NCBI RefSeq assembly: GCF_010669125.1
Contig: NZ_CP048630.1
Coordinates: forward strand, 1,302,001-1,366,000
Origin: Ancylobacter pratisalsi
GTDB lineage: Bacteria; Pseudomonadota; Alphaproteobacteria; Rhizobiales; Xanthobacteraceae
DNA: 64,000 bases
Direction: 5' to 3'
Numbering within the stretch: position 1 is the first letter of the stretch; every line of letters begins with the position of its first letter. Position numbers and translations under genes: made by a program. Below are positions 1 to 9,647 of this stretch, one piece after another. The notes under the pieces were generated by a model. That model was given only the letters and a program-made list of their open reading frames with translations. It was not told where the DNA came from and did not search any database.

Positions 1-93
1 CCAATCCTGCTGGTCGATGACCTCGGGCGCCTCGCCGGACTGTGCGACGACGACGAAATCTATCGCGGGTTGCTGCGACGGCTCGACGGCTAG
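1..93 (+). CDS. 3' end of an unidentified gene (partial)
   Basis: The first 30 codons of the window stay open in frame 1 and end with TAG at 91-93. About 25 of the 30 third positions are G or C, as in the neighbouring real genes, so this looks like the carboxy end of a plus-strand gene that begins outside the window. The visible end is acidic, then basic, and finishes in LLRRLDG. It converges on glmM with a gap of 36 nt. Too little is present to name a family. Confidence 0.5.
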   Translation, partial: PILLVDDLGRLAGLCDDDEIYRGLLRRLDG

Positions 94-129
94 ACTGCCC
101 CCTGGGGCGCCTGTTCGGGGAGTGTTGCG

Positions 130-1476
130 TCAGGCCGCTGCGGCGGAACCGACGGCCTCGACAACATCAGCCACCACGGATTCGACAAGCGCGCGGTCAT
201 CGCCTTCGCCCATCACGCGGATCACCGGCTCCGTTCCCGAGGGACGGATCAGCAGGCGGCCATGGCTGTTCAGCTTCAGCTCGGCTGCGGCGATAGCCTT
301 GATGACACCGTCATCCTCCAGCGGCCGCCCTTTCTTGTACCGCACATTCTTCAGTATCTGCGGCAGCGGATCGAAGCAGTGGCACACTTCCGAAACCGGC
401 TTCTGGCGGCGCTGCACCATGGCAAGCACCTGAAGTGCGGCGACCAGCCCGTCACCCGTGGTCGAATAGTCCGACAGGATGATGTGGCCGGACTGCTCGC
501 CACCAACATTGTAGCCATCAGCCCGCATGCGCTCCAGCACGTAGCGGTCGCCAACCGGCGTACGCACCAGCGAGAGCCCGCGACCGGCCAAATGTCGCTC
601 AAGGCCAAGATTCGACATGACCGTAGCAACGATGCCTGCGCGCGTGAGGCGCCCCTCATCCTGGAAGCTCTCGGCAACCACAGCCATGAGCTGGTCTCCG
701 TCGACCAGATGGCCCTTCTCATCAACGATCAGCACGCGGTCCGCGTCGCCGTCGAGCGCGATGCCAATGTCGGCGCGGACTTCGCGCACCTTCGCCATCA
801 GCGCCTCTGGGGCGGTCGACCCGACTTCGTGGTTGATGTTGAAACCATCCGGCTTGTCACCGATGGCGATCACCTCGCAGCCGAGCTCCCACAGCGCCTC
901 GGGGGCCACGCGGTACCCCGCGCCGTTGGCACAGTCGACCACCACGCGGATGCCCTCGAAGGACTGGTTACGCGGCAAGGTGCGCTTGGCGAACTCGATA
1001 TAGCGTGCATGTACGCTCTCCAGCCGCTTGGCGCGCCCCATCTGAGCCGGTTGCGCAAGCCGGGACGACATGTCGGTATTGATGAGGTCTTCGATCTCGC
1101 TCTCAATGGCGTCCGAGAGCTTGTAGCCATCGGGCCCGAACAGCTTGATTCCATTGTCGTCAAAGGGGTTGTGCGACGCCGAAATCATTACACCGAGATC
1201 CGCCCGCATGGAATGAGTCAACATGGCGACCGCCGGCGTCGGCATCGGGCCAAGCAGCAGCACATCCATGCCGACAGAGGTGAAACCGGCGACCAACGCG
1301 TTTTCGATCATGTAGCCGGACAGGCGGGTGTCCTTGCCGATGACCACGCGATGCCGGTGCTCGCCGCGATGGAAAACGAAGCCCGCAGCCATGCCGACGC
1401 GCAGCGCCAGCTCAGGCGTGAGGATCCCGTTGGCGCGGCCGCGAATACCGTCCGTGCCAAAATATGTGCGTGCCAT
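130..1476 (-). CDS. glmM: Phosphoglucosamine mutase GlmM
   Basis: Converts glucosamine-6-phosphate to glucosamine-1-phosphate, the cytoplasmic step feeding UDP-GlcNAc for peptidoglycan and lipopolysaccharide. The 448-residue protein has the family length. It starts [13 protein letters not shown], carries the phosphoserine loop ISASHNP (active Ser about residue 101) and the metal loop DGDADR, and ends with the phosphate-binding segment [13 protein letters not shown]. The ATG at 1474-1476 follows AAGGGGCAGAGA and is preferred over an in-frame start 16 codons upstream that lies outside the conserved N terminus. In related genomes glmM lies close to ftsH (often with folP between); here a nucleobase permease separates them. 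Confidence 0.97.
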   Translation of the reverse strand: MARTYFGTDGIRGRANGILTPELALRVGMAAGFVFHRGEHRHRVVIGKDTRLSGYMIENALVAGFTSVGMDVLLLGPMPTPAVAMLTHSMRADLGVMISASHNPFDDNGIKLFGPDGYKLSDAIESEIEDLINTDMSSRLAQPAQMGRAKRLESVHARYIEFAKRTLPRNQSFEGIRVVVDCANGAGYRVAPEALWELGCEVIAIGDKPDGFNINHEVGSTAPEALMAKVREVRADIGIALDGDADRVLIVDEKGHLVDGDQLMAVVAESFQDEGRLTRAGIVATVMSNLGLERHLAGRGLSLVRTPVGDRYVLERMRADGYNVGGEQSGHIILSDYSTTGDGLVAALQVLAMVQRRQKPVSEVCHCFDPLPQILKNVRYKKGRPLEDDGVIKAIAAAELKLNSHGRLLIRPSGTEPVIRVMGEGDDRALVESVVADVVEAVGSAAAA

Positions 1477-1532
1477 TCTCTGCCCCTTGAGGACCGCCCC
1501 ACCTTTCGGTCCGTCGACCTTCAAACGAAAGC

Positions 1533-1557
1533 GTGCGCGCAGCTAACCCGCGCGCAC
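1533..1557 (-). terminator. Hairpin downstream of the NCS2 permease
   Basis: Perfect 8-bp stem GTGCGCGC/GCGCGCAC with a 9-nt loop, between the permease stop and the glmM start. On the minus strand it is followed by GCTTTCGTTTG, a weak T-rich tail, so it may end the permease transcript. It could also be a simple mRNA hairpin. Confidence 0.4.
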
Positions 1558-1631
1558 CACTGTTTCACGTCTCTAGCACCGACGATGACGCAAAGGGTTT
1601 CACAAAGTGTAAGCACACCTTGCAACGCAAC

Positions 1632-3029
1632 TCAGCCGTGCTCCACCGCGGCTGCCGCTGCCGCCACTTCTCGCTCGGCTTCCTCGGTGCTTCGCACGCC
1701 ATTGAAGAAGGCGTTCAGTATGACCGCCGCGATAGCGGCAAGGAGAATCCCCGACTCGAGGAGGGGATGCAGCGCGTGGGGGAGGTTCTTGAAGAAGTTG
1801 GGCGCCACCTGGGGAATCATCCCGAAGCCGACCGCTACCGCGACCACGTAGAGATTGAAGCGGTTATTGCGGAAGTCGACACTGGTGAGGATACGCGCAC
1901 CGGTCGCAGCCACCATCCCGAACATCACCAGACCGGCGCCGCCGAGCACGACCTGCGGCACGGCCTCGACGATCGCCGCCATCTTGGGAAGCAGCCCGAG
2001 CCCCAGCATGATCACGCCACCGGCGGCGGTCACATAGCGAGAGCGTACCCCGGTGACGCCCACAAGTCCGACATTCTGCGAGAAGGATGTGTAGGGGAAG
2101 GTGTTGAAGAGGCCGCCCAGCAGTGTGCCCACGCCATCCGCGCGCAGACCAGCCGTGAGATCAGCGCGGTCGATGCTCTTGCCCGTCATGTCGCCCAGCG
2201 CGAGAAACATGCCGAGCGATTCGATCATGACGACGATCATCACAAGGCACATCGTCAGCACAGGCACGATGTAAAACTCGGGCATGCCGAAGTGAAACGG
2301 GACGACGACGCCGAACCAATCGGCCTGCGCCACCTTCTCGAAGTGCATCACGCCGATCACGCTTGCCAGCGCGCAACCGGCAATGATGCCCAGCAGCACG
2401 GCGACATTTGCGACGAACCCCTTTCCCCACTTGGTAAGCGCGAGAATGACGACAAGCACGAACAGCGCAATCGCAAGGCCGCCGACCTGGGCGTAATTTG
2501 GGTTGGGAAAGGAGCCGCGCACGCCATCGACCACTTTGGTCACCGTCGGCAGACCGCCTCCGGCCCAGTTAATGCCGACCCTCATCAGCGAAATGCCGAT
2601 CACCATGATGATCGTACCTGTCACCACAGGCGGGAACAGCGGCAGCAGCCGCGAGACGAAGGGGGCGATGACGATGCCAAAGATACCGGCGGCGATCACC
2701 GAGCCGTAGATGCCCAGAATGCCGATATCTCCCGTGGTGGCGATCGAGAGCATCGGCCCGACCGAGGCGAAGGTCACCCCCATCATGACCGGGAGACGGA
2801 TACCGACACCGGGAAAGCCGAGGCTCTGGATAAGTGTGGCAAGGCCACAGACAAAAAGGTCGGCGCTGATGAGGAAGGCGACATCCTCGGGAGGAAGCTT
2901 CAGCGCCCGTCCGACGATAAGCGGCACCGCCACGGCGCCTGCATACATGACCAAAACGTGCTGCAGGCCAAGCGTGGTGAGCCGCGGCCAGGGCAGCTTC
3001 TCATCTACCGGATGCACTTTCGCTGTCAT
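1632..3029 (-). CDS. NCS2-family nucleobase (xanthine/urate type) permease
   Basis: Polytopic inner-membrane symporter of 465 residues, the usual NCS2 length, with about 12-14 hydrophobic segments. It shows the family N-terminal block GLQHVLVMYAGAVAVP and the nucleobase-transporter signature QNVGLVGVTG before TM10; a Gly following the signature Thr is typical of bacterial xanthine/uric-acid members, so purine uptake is the best guess. The ATG is preceded by GGAGGG. It sits between ftsH and glmM on the same strand but is isolated from ftsH by a strong terminator, so it is probably its own unit. A 14-bp palindrome lies about 80 bp upstream. The exact substrate cannot be read from sequence. Confidence 0.9.
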   Translation of the reverse strand: MTAKVHPVDEKLPWPRLTTLGLQHVLVMYAGAVAVPLIVGRALKLPPEDVAFLISADLFVCGLATLIQSLGFPGVGIRLPVMMGVTFASVGPMLSIATTGDIGILGIYGSVIAAGIFGIVIAPFVSRLLPLFPPVVTGTIIMVIGISLMRVGINWAGGGLPTVTKVVDGVRGSFPNPNYAQVGGLAIALFVLVVILALTKWGKGFVANVAVLLGIIAGCALASVIGVMHFEKVAQADWFGVVVPFHFGMPEFYIVPVLTMCLVMIVVMIESLGMFLALGDMTGKSIDRADLTAGLRADGVGTLLGGLFNTFPYTSFSQNVGLVGVTGVRSRYVTAAGGVIMLGLGLLPKMAAIVEAVPQVVLGGAGLVMFGMVAATGARILTSVDFRNNRFNLYVVAVAVGFGMIPQVAPNFFKNLPHALHPLLESGILLAAIAAVILNAFFNGVRSTEEAEREVAAAAAAVEHG

Positions 3030-3105
3030 GTAACCCTCCGCTGCTGGGCCCCGGGGCGTGATTGCACCCAGTCTCGCTACGAAAGGTATTCAATGTTCAT
3101 GCCAT

Positions 3106-3119
3106 GGTGCCATGGCACC
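3106..3119. promoter_or_regulatory. 14-bp palindrome upstream of the permease
   Basis: GGTGCCATGGCACC is a perfect dyad lying 77-90 bp upstream of the permease start. GCCATGG also occurs twice here as an overlapping direct repeat. The position would suit an operator for a purine-responsive regulator. This is inference; no regulator gene is adjacent. Confidence 0.35.
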
Positions 3120-3183
3120 CTTCGAAAAGCTGCTTAGCGTCGAGCCCCAACACCATCGTGGCGCGGCAACCTGCCCATAAAGA

Positions 3184-3211
3184 AAAGCCCCGGCGCATGC
3201 GCCGGGGCTTT
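3184..3211 (-). terminator. Intrinsic terminator of ftsH
   Basis: A 28-nt perfect palindrome (AAAGCCCCGGCGCA with its complement) lies about 30 nt past the ftsH stop. On the minus strand it runs into TTTTCTTTA. Strong GC stem plus U-tract; it separates ftsH from the permease. Confidence 0.9.
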
Positions 3212-3241
3212 CGGGATTGTCACGATATTGCTGTCTCTCGT

Positions 3242-5161
3242 TTATGCCTGCGGCTGCGGCTCCATGCCGGCGTCGGGACGCGGAGGGCGGTTCTTGCCCG
3301 CGGTCGGCACCACCGAACCACGCGTGTGAGCCGGCTCGATGGTGGTGTCGCGCACCGGAGGCTGACCATCGAGCAGGTTGATGATCTCATCGCCCGACAG
3401 TGTCTCATACTCGAGAAGACCGCGCGCCAGAGCTTCCAGCTGCTCGAGATTCTCGGTGAGAATGCGCTTGGCCTCGACATAGCCCTCGTCGACGAGCCGG
3501 CGCACTTCGCTGTCGATCGTCTGGGCGGTCGCCTCGGAGACGTTCTGCTGGCGTTGCATCGACATGCCGAGGAACACCTCGTCCTGGTTCTCGCCATAGG
3601 CGACCTGACCCAGCTTCTCCGAGAAGCCCCAGCGGGTGACCATCATGCGGGCAAGCCTGGTCGCCTGCTCGATGTCGGACGCCGCGCCCGAGGTGACCTT
3701 GTCATGACCGAAGATCAGTTCCTCGGCGACGCGCCCGCCCATCATGATGGCAAGACGCGAGGTCATCTGCTCGTAGCTCATGGAGAGCTTGTCGCGTTCG
3801 GGCAGCTGCATAACCATGCCGAGCGCGCGGCCGCGCGGGATGATGGTGGCCTTGTGCACCGGATCCGTCGCCGGAACCTTGAGCGCAACGATGGCATGGC
3901 CGCCTTCGTGATAGGCGGTCAGCATCTTCTCGTCCTCGGTCATGACCAGCGAGCGCCGTTCCGCGCCCATCATCACCTTGTCCTTGGCATCCTCGAAGTC
4001 GCTCATCGTCACCATGCGCTTGTTGCGCCGGGCGGCCATGAGAGCTGCTTCGTTGCAGAGATTCGCAAGGTCCGCGCCGGAGAACCCGGGCGTGCCGCGG
4101 GCGATGACCTTGAGGTTCACGTCCGGTGCAATCGGCACCTTGCGGGCATGGACCTTGAGGATCTGCTCGCGACCGACGACGTCGGGGTTCGGCACGATGA
4201 CCTGACGGTCGAAACGGCCAGGACGCAACAGTGCAGGATCCAGCACGTCCGGGCGGTTGGTCGCAGCGATGAGAATGATGCCCTCATTCGCCTCGAAGCC
4301 ATCCATCTCGACGAGGAGCTGGTTCAGCGTCTGCTCGCGCTCGTCGTTGCCGCCGCCAAGGCCAGCACCGCGATGACGGCCGACTGCATCGATTTCATCG
4401 ATGAAGATGATGCAGGGCGCATTCTTCTTCGCCTGCTCGAACATGTCGCGCACACGGGACGCGCCGACACCCACGAACATCTCGACGAAGTCCGAGCCGG
4501 AGATCGTGAAGAACGGCACATTCGCCTCGCCGGCGATGGCGCGGGCGAGCAGGGTCTTACCCGTGCCGGGCGGGCCAACGAGGAGCACGCCGCGCGGGAT
4601 GCGCCCGCCGAGCCGCTGGAATTTCTGCGGATCGCGCAGGAATTCCACGATCTCCGTCAGATCGCTCTTCGCCTCGTCAATGCCCGCGACGTCCTCGAAG
4701 GTGACCCGGCCATGTGCCTCCGTCAGCAGCTTGGCCCGGCTCTTTCCGAAGCCCATGGCCTTGCCACCCGCACCCTGCATCTGGCGCGAGAGGAAGATCC
4801 ACACGCCGATCAGCGCGATGAAGGGCAGCCAGGAGATCAGCAGGCTGACAAACCACGGGACATTGTCCTGCTGCGGTTTGGCCGTGATCGAAACGCCCTT
4901 GCCATACAGCCGCTGGACCAGCGAGGGGTCATTCGGCGAATAGGTCTGGAAGGCGCGGCCATCGGTGAAGGAGCCGGTGATCTCCGGGCCCTGGATAACG
5001 ACGTCACGCACGCGGCCCTGATCGACCTCGTTAAGAAGCTGCGAGAAGCTAATATCGTTCGCCGCCTGGCGCTGAGCCGGATTCTGGAACAGCGAAAAAA
5101 GCGCCAGGAGCAGCAGAACGATGATCACCCACAGGGCAAAATTCCGGATATTGGCGTTCAT
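3242..5161 (-). CDS. ftsH: ATP-dependent zinc metalloprotease FtsH
   Basis: Membrane-anchored AAA+ protease that degrades unassembled or short-lived membrane and cytosolic proteins. The 639-residue protein has TM1 at about 7-25, a periplasmic loop, TM2 at about 103-125, Walker A GPPGTGKT at 196-203, Walker B IIFIDEID at about 251-258, the second region of homology, and the zinc motif HEGGH at about 418-422 with a downstream Asp ligand. The start MNANIRNF is chosen because TM1 follows at once and AAGGAA precedes it; the frame stays open 25 codons upstream but this is not FtsH-like. A good sigma70 promoter lies about 80 nt upstream, so it can be expressed apart from tilS. Confidence 0.98.
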   Translation of the reverse strand: MNANIRNFALWVIIVLLLLALFSLFQNPAQRQAANDISFSQLLNEVDQGRVRDVVIQGPEITGSFTDGRAFQTYSPNDPSLVQRLYGKGVSITAKPQQDNVPWFVSLLISWLPFIALIGVWIFLSRQMQGAGGKAMGFGKSRAKLLTEAHGRVTFEDVAGIDEAKSDLTEIVEFLRDPQKFQRLGGRIPRGVLLVGPPGTGKTLLARAIAGEANVPFFTISGSDFVEMFVGVGASRVRDMFEQAKKNAPCIIFIDEIDAVGRHRGAGLGGGNDEREQTLNQLLVEMDGFEANEGIILIAATNRPDVLDPALLRPGRFDRQVIVPNPDVVGREQILKVHARKVPIAPDVNLKVIARGTPGFSGADLANLCNEAALMAARRNKRMVTMSDFEDAKDKVMMGAERRSLVMTEDEKMLTAYHEGGHAIVALKVPATDPVHKATIIPRGRALGMVMQLPERDKLSMSYEQMTSRLAIMMGGRVAEELIFGHDKVTSGAASDIEQATRLARMMVTRWGFSEKLGQVAYGENQDEVFLGMSMQRQQNVSEATAQTIDSEVRRLVDEGYVEAKRILTENLEQLEALARGLLEYETLSGDEIINLLDGQPPVRDTTIEPAHTRGSVVPTAGKNRPPRPDAGMEPQPQA

Positions 5162-5239
5162 CTCGTTCCTTTCGGCGCCGGTTATCGGCCGACGCGCGCG
5201 GGTTCCGCCGGCGCTGGCGGACCTCCCTTTTCGCACCGT

Positions 5240-5268
5240 AATTTAGGTCTGCCATTGATGCTTGCCAA
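5240..5268 (-). promoter_or_regulatory. Sigma70-type promoter of ftsH
   Basis: On the minus strand, TTGGCA (5263-5268) is separated by 17 nt from TAAATT (5240-5245). The predicted start near 5233 gives a leader of about 70 nt before the ftsH ATG. Confidence 0.65.
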
Positions 5269-5349
5269 GATGCCGTGGAAAAAGCGGTTCCCAGCACGCG
5301 CACATTCGCGTCAGAAAGCTGGATTTGTGCACCACAAAACCAGCATCGC

Positions 5350-6372
5350 TCAGCTTTTTACCATACGACGAGGCGGCGCGCGGCGTACCACGATATGTGC
5401 GCGGCGAGCGCGGATCAGCGCGCCGGCGAGGGTACGCGCCCCAGTTCCCGTGGCCGGCAGGGCGACAAGCCAGTCGTGAACGGCTTCCAGCTTCGCGAGT
5501 TCAACCGGCCCGTCCCCGACCTCCTGCACCACCCGACCCATGAGACGCAGGCCGATCTCGGGCGGCAGGGCGAGCAAGGCGCCACGTCCGAGGGCGATAC
5601 CCTCGCCGTCCACGGACCACAGGTCCGCGGCGGCCGCGTCAACCGCGCTTTCGAGCGCCGCATCGGCGCGCGCCAGGCGTGAGGCAAGGCGGGACAGACG
5701 GTTCGCATCAAGCCCCTCCCGCGCCAACGTCGGCATCAATGCCCGCAACCTCGCGCGCGCGAATCGCGGATCGGCATTGGAAGGGTCCACCACAAAGTCG
5801 ACGCCAGCGGTGGCGCAGATCGCCAGGAGGTCGTCCTTCGCCCAGCCCAATAGCGGACGCAGCAGCGCCACCCCGCCAAGCTCACGCGTCGCAGGGATTC
5901 CGGCGAGTCCTGAAAGTCCAGAGCCACGCATCAGGCGGAACAGTACGGTCTCCGCCTGGTCGTCGCGGGTATGGGCGGTGACAATGCCATCGGCGTCGAT
6001 GGCGCGCGCATGAGCGAGAAGCGCCTCGTAGCGTCCATTGCGCGCCGCTTCCTGCAGGCCGGAAGACGTCAGCCGTGTCGGCAGGTCCAGCACCGCGTGG
6101 GACAGGCCAAGCTGTCGTGCCAGTCGGCCGACGGCCTCGGCCTCTTCGCGGGCCTCGGGTCTCAGGCCATGATCCACGGTGGCGACAGCCAGGGCAGGCC
6201 CGTCCGGCCGCGCCGCACACCATTTCCGGGCGAGCAGCATCAGCGCCGTCGAGTCAGGACCGCCCGACACCGCAAGAAGCACCCGGCGGCGATCGTGGAG
6301 GGACGCGAAGATGGCTGCGAGCGCGCGCTCGTCGGGAAAGACGGGAATCGACGCCGGCCTAGCAGCCGGCAC
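5350..6372 (-). CDS. tilS: tRNA(Ile)-lysidine synthase TilS
   Basis: Makes lysidine at the wobble C of the AUA-reading tRNA-Ile, an essential decoding modification. The PP-loop motif SGGPDS is at residues 36-41, and HTRDDQAETVLFRLMRG fits the N-type ATPase core. At about 340 residues it lacks most of the C-terminal domain of the E. coli enzyme, as is common in alphaproteobacteria. I start at the GTG at 6370-6372, which has AGGAG 7 nt upstream inside the end of cpoB; a second GTG at 6391-6393 is possible. It overlaps cpoB by 14 nt, implying translational coupling. Confidence 0.93.
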   Translation of the reverse strand: MPAARPASIPVFPDERALAAIFASLHDRRRVLLAVSGGPDSTALMLLARKWCAARPDGPALAVATVDHGLRPEAREEAEAVGRLARQLGLSHAVLDLPTRLTSSGLQEAARNGRYEALLAHARAIDADGIVTAHTRDDQAETVLFRLMRGSGLSGLAGIPATRELGGVALLRPLLGWAKDDLLAICATAGVDFVVDPSNADPRFARARLRALMPTLAREGLDANRLSRLASRLARADAALESAVDAAAADLWSVDGEGIALGRGALLALPPEIGLRLMGRVVQEVGDGPVELAKLEAVHDWLVALPATGTGARTLAGALIRARRAHIVVRRAPPRRMVKS

Positions 6373-7273
6373 GCTTCTGCTCCTGCGCCACACCCTGCTT
6401 GATGGTCGTGGAGGCGCGCGGGTACTTGTTGTTCACGGCATTGAGCGTCGCGCAGGCGGCGTCCTTCTCGCCGATCGCTGCGAGGGACTGGCCAAGCCGC
6501 AGCAGCGCATCCGGCGCCTTTACCGCGTTTGGATAGTCGGTCGAAACCTTGAGGAAATTCTGCGCAGCCTCCTTGTAGGATTTGCGCAGATACTGCGTTT
6601 CGCCGAGCCAGTAATAGGCGTCAGGGGCAGCGCGGTCATTGGGATAGAGCTGGATGAACTGCTCGAAAGCCTGGCCAGACTGCGCATAATCCTGCTGCAG
6701 CATGTAGCCATAGGCTGCATCGTACAGGTCCTTCGGGCTACCCGCAGGCGGCATTGCCGCGGTGCCAGCAACCGATCCCGACAGCGCTCCAAGGTCCATC
6801 GGCGTACCTGGAGCCATGCTCGGCGCCGGACCGGAAGGCGCGGTCGTACCGAGAGGACGTGGCGCGCCGGGAGCCGAGGGCTGGGCAGCGGGATCGAACA
6901 CATCCGCGCGGCGATTGGGATCGGGCATGGCCGGGGGAACGCCGGCGCCACCCGCAGGCGCCACACCGCCGCCCTGCAACGCCCGCAGCTGGTTTTCGAG
7001 CTGCTGGTTCCGGTACTGCAATTCCTCGATCTGGCCCGTCATAAGCCGAAGCTGGCTTTCGAACCGATCCATCCGCGCCGATACGGAGCCCTGCGCGTCG
7101 GCCTCCGTGGCCGCAGAGCCGGTATTTCCCGAGCGCACCTGCCCCGGCGGTTTGAACAGATTACCGAAGAAGTCATTCGTCGCTTGCGCCTGCGCGCCAC
7201 TCCAGGCGACGGGCGCTGTCGCCGCGAAACCGGCAAGCAGCAGAACAGCAGAAAGGCGGGGAGCACGGGACAT
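6359..7273 (-). CDS. cpoB: Cell division coordinator CpoB (YbgF), TolA-binding
   Basis: Periplasmic protein linking Tol-Pal constriction to peptidoglycan synthesis. The 304-residue protein begins MSRAPRLSAVLLLAGF with a signal peptide (cleavage probably after AQA), then a short coiled coil (about residues 55-90: MDRFESQLRLMTGQIEEL) as in the YbgF trimerisation region, a Pro/Ala/Gly linker, and a C-terminal TPR domain (about 185-300: LYDAAYGYMLQQDYAQSGQAF). It closes the tol-pal gene order directly after pal. The ATG lacks a clear Shine-Dalgarno. An open frame extends 61 codons upstream but does not look coding. Confidence 0.93.
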   Translation of the reverse strand: MSRAPRLSAVLLLAGFAATAPVAWSGAQAQATNDFFGNLFKPPGQVRSGNTGSAATEADAQGSVSARMDRFESQLRLMTGQIEELQYRNQQLENQLRALQGGGVAPAGGAGVPPAMPDPNRRADVFDPAAQPSAPGAPRPLGTTAPSGPAPSMAPGTPMDLGALSGSVAGTAAMPPAGSPKDLYDAAYGYMLQQDYAQSGQAFEQFIQLYPNDRAAPDAYYWLGETQYLRKSYKEAAQNFLKVSTDYPNAVKAPDALLRLGQSLAAIGEKDAACATLNAVNNKYPRASTTIKQGVAQEQKRAGC

Positions 7274-7501
7274 AATGGTCACTACTGAAGGCTTCGATAC
7301 AGGCAACGGGACATGCCTTGGCAAAGACGGATCAACCTCGCGGGCATCCGCATGATAGCGGAACATAGGTGAGTGATCGCGTCCAAAGTGTGACCCGGCG
7401 CCGGTATCCGCCCCGGCGGAACCTGACCTCACGCCCTCGGGCAACAGGCTGGGCAACTAGACCCTACACCTGAAGCCCGCGCCGTGAAGCGGCCCCTGAA
7501 C

Positions 7502-7996
7502 TCAGGAGCCGGTCGCGTTCAGCACCGTCACCACGCGCCGGTTCTGCGACCAGCAGGAGATATCGTTGCACACTGCCACCGGGCGCTCCTTGCCGTAGGA
7601 GATGGTGCGCATACGGTTGGCATCGACGCCGCGGGAGACGAGATAATCGCGCACGCTCTGCGCACGGCGTGCGCCGAGTGCGATGTTGTATTCGCGCGTG
7701 CCGCGTTCGTCGGCATGGCCTTCGATGGTGAAGGTGTACTTCGAATAGTGGTTCAGCCACTGCGCCTGCTTGTCGAGTGTCTGCGCCGCCTGCGGCGACA
7801 CGTCGGACTGGTCGCTTTCGAAGAACACGCGGTCACCGACCGAGACGATGAATTCCTGCGGGCTGCCCGGAGGCGCGGAACCAAGCGCCTGACCCGCGCC
7901 ATCCATCGGATTCTTCGCGCAGGCCGCCGCGAGCATCGCAAAGCCGATGATAAAGGCGACGCGCGCTCCGCCCCACTGGCGCAACATACGGATCAT
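7502..7996 (-). CDS. pal: Peptidoglycan-associated lipoprotein Pal
   Basis: Outer-membrane lipoprotein that binds peptidoglycan and TolB. The 164-residue protein has a lipoprotein signal ending LAAAC (lipidated Cys about residue 26-27), a short linker, and an OmpA-like domain with GHADERGTREYNIALGARRA, the peptidoglycan-binding signature. AGGAG precedes the ATG by 9 nt. It is separated from tolB by 156 nt, which holds an inverted repeat and possible promoter elements, so pal may also be transcribed on its own. Confidence 0.97.
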   Translation of the reverse strand: MIRMLRQWGGARVAFIIGFAMLAAACAKNPMDGAGQALGSAPPGSPQEFIVSVGDRVFFESDQSDVSPQAAQTLDKQAQWLNHYSKYTFTIEGHADERGTREYNIALGARRAQSVRDYLVSRGVDANRMRTISYGKERPVAVCNDISCWSQNRRVVTVLNATGS

Positions 7997-8113
7997 GACC
8001 GCTGACTCCTAAATTCCCTGACCGGGCGCCCCGATCTAGCGTGATTGCGTTAATGGATGGCCCGTCAACCTTTACGGAACCTTGCCCAATTGCGTCGAAA
8101 CCGCGACCATGGC

Positions 8114-8135
8114 TTAAACCATCTCTTATGGTTAA
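8114..8135. promoter_or_regulatory. Inverted repeat upstream of pal
   Basis: TTAAACCAT (8114-8122) and ATGGTTAA (8128-8135) form a near-perfect dyad in the tolB-pal gap, about 120 nt before the pal start. On the minus strand it reads TTAACCAT...ATGGTTTAA. The TTAACC half resembles CtrA half-sites, but the spacing between the two TTAA elements is 14, not 7. It could be a regulator site or a small hairpin. Confidence 0.3.
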
Positions 8136-8152
8136 TCGTTCCCAAACGCGCT

Positions 8153-9511
8153 CTATGAACGCAGGGGCGACCAGGCAGGATCGGACGCGTAGCTTGGAGT
8201 CGGCACTCGCTGCTCGTTGTAGCCGGTAATGTCGACCGTGTAGAGCTGGGGTCCCGCCGCCCCGCCAGGATCGCGGAAGAACATGATCACGCGCCCGTTC
8301 GGAGCGAAGGTCGGCCCTTCATTGTGATAGCCCTCGGTCAGAATACGCTCGCCCGTGCCGTCCGGACTCATAATGCCAATGGCGAAACGACCCTGGGCCT
8401 GTTTGGTGAAGGCGATGACGTCACCCCGCGGTGACCACACCGGCGTCGAATAGCGCCCGTCGCCAAACGAAATGCGGTGCGGGTTCGAGCCGTCGGGATT
8501 CATCACGTAAATCTGCGAGGTCCCACCGCGATCGCTCTCGAAGCAGATCTGCGAGCCATCGGGTGAATAGCATGGCGCGGTATCGATCGCCGCCGTGTCC
8601 GTGAGCCGCGTCGTCGCCTTGGACCTCAAATCCATGACAAAGATGTTGGAATTACTTCCCTGCTGAAGGGACAGGATGACCCTCTGACCATCGGGCGCGA
8701 AGCGTGGCGAGAAGCTCATATTCGGGAAGTTGCCGACCACTTCCCGCTGGCCGTTCTCGATGTTGAGCAGGTAGACGCGCGGTTCGCCGCCGCCATAGCT
8801 CATATAGGTGATTTCCTGGCTGGTCGGCGAGAAACGCGGCGTCAGGACAAGGTCGTCGCCGCGTGTGAGATACGTCACATTGGCGCCGTCCTGGTCCATG
8901 ATGGCGAGGCGTTTGATCCGCTTTTCCTTCGGCCCGCTCTCGTCGACGAAGACGATGCGCGTGTCGAAATAGCCCTTTTCGCCGGTAAGGCGCTCATAGA
9001 TCGCGTCGGCGATGATATGGGCGACGCGGCGCCAGTTCTCCGGCTGGGTGAAGTACTGCTGTCCGATGAGCTGCTGGCCGGCAAAGACGTCCCACAGGCG
9101 GAACTCGGCCTTCACGCGCCCGTCGGGCTGGCGGGTCATGCGGCCGGTGACCAGTGCCTGCGCGTTGATCACACGCCAGTCCTGGAAGCGCGGCGAGGTG
9201 TCGGGATTGGTGATCTTCTCGACAAAGGCGGCCGGATCGATCGGCGCGAACAGGCCGGAGCGGCGAAGATCGGCAGTAATGATCTGCGTCACCCCCTTGC
9301 CCGCTTCCACGTCCTGCGGGCTGCTACCGCCGACGAAATCGGTGATGGCAATAGGCAGCGGCTGCACCGATCCGCCGGTCACGTCGAGCTTGAGCACCGC
9401 TTCTGCCGGGCGTGTAAGCAGACCAAGACCGGTGAGCGCACCGGCACCGGCCAGGAGACCGCGCCGGCCAATGAGGTGACCCGAACGGCCGGAACGGACA
9501 ATGTGACTCAT
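8153..9511 (-). CDS. tolB: Tol-Pal system beta-propeller protein TolB
   Basis: Periplasmic protein that connects TolA and Pal. The 452-residue protein has an N-terminal alpha/beta domain (about 35-165) and a six-bladed PD40 propeller with repeats such as [17 protein letters not shown] and [18 protein letters not shown]. The signal region reads [19 protein letters not shown] followed by PAEA; the Arg pair just before the hydrophobic stretch suggests Tat rather than Sec export. I start at the ATG at 9509-9511 because the preceding 31 open codons are not TolB-like; no strong Shine-Dalgarno is visible. It follows tolA after 136 nt. Confidence 0.96.
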   Translation of the reverse strand: MSHIVRSGRSGHLIGRRGLLAGAGALTGLGLLTRPAEAVLKLDVTGGSVQPLPIAITDFVGGSSPQDVEAGKGVTQIITADLRRSGLFAPIDPAAFVEKITNPDTSPRFQDWRVINAQALVTGRMTRQPDGRVKAEFRLWDVFAGQQLIGQQYFTQPENWRRVAHIIADAIYERLTGEKGYFDTRIVFVDESGPKEKRIKRLAIMDQDGANVTYLTRGDDLVLTPRFSPTSQEITYMSYGGGEPRVYLLNIENGQREVVGNFPNMSFSPRFAPDGQRVILSLQQGSNSNIFVMDLRSKATTRLTDTAAIDTAPCYSPDGSQICFESDRGGTSQIYVMNPDGSNPHRISFGDGRYSTPVWSPRGDVIAFTKQAQGRFAIGIMSPDGTGERILTEGYHNEGPTFAPNGRVIMFFRDPGGAAGPQLYTVDITGYNEQRVPTPSYASDPAWSPLRS

Positions 9512-9647
9512 AATATCGATCTCAATGTTAACCGCTGACGGCGAATGCCCGTCCCAAACGTCTGCTGTCGAATCACTTTCTGTGCTGCCCAGGAAACAGC
9601 ACATTCTGGCAACAGCGCGGATGCCAGGCCGACCGGCGCCACATGCA

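Noticed and set aside
94..129. GCCCCCTGGGGC as a terminator of the left-edge gene
   Set aside because: The loop would be only two bases and no T-run follows.
1533..3137. 534-codon plus-strand open frame opposite the permease
   Set aside because: Antisense shadow; extremely His/Asp/Arg-rich without family features, while the minus strand encodes a clear NCS2 protein.
3062..5479. Long plus-strand open frame (about 800 codons) opposite ftsH
   Set aside because: Antisense shadow of ftsH caused by high GC; no ribosome site, no recognisable domain, His/Arg/Asp-rich composition typical of reverse frames.
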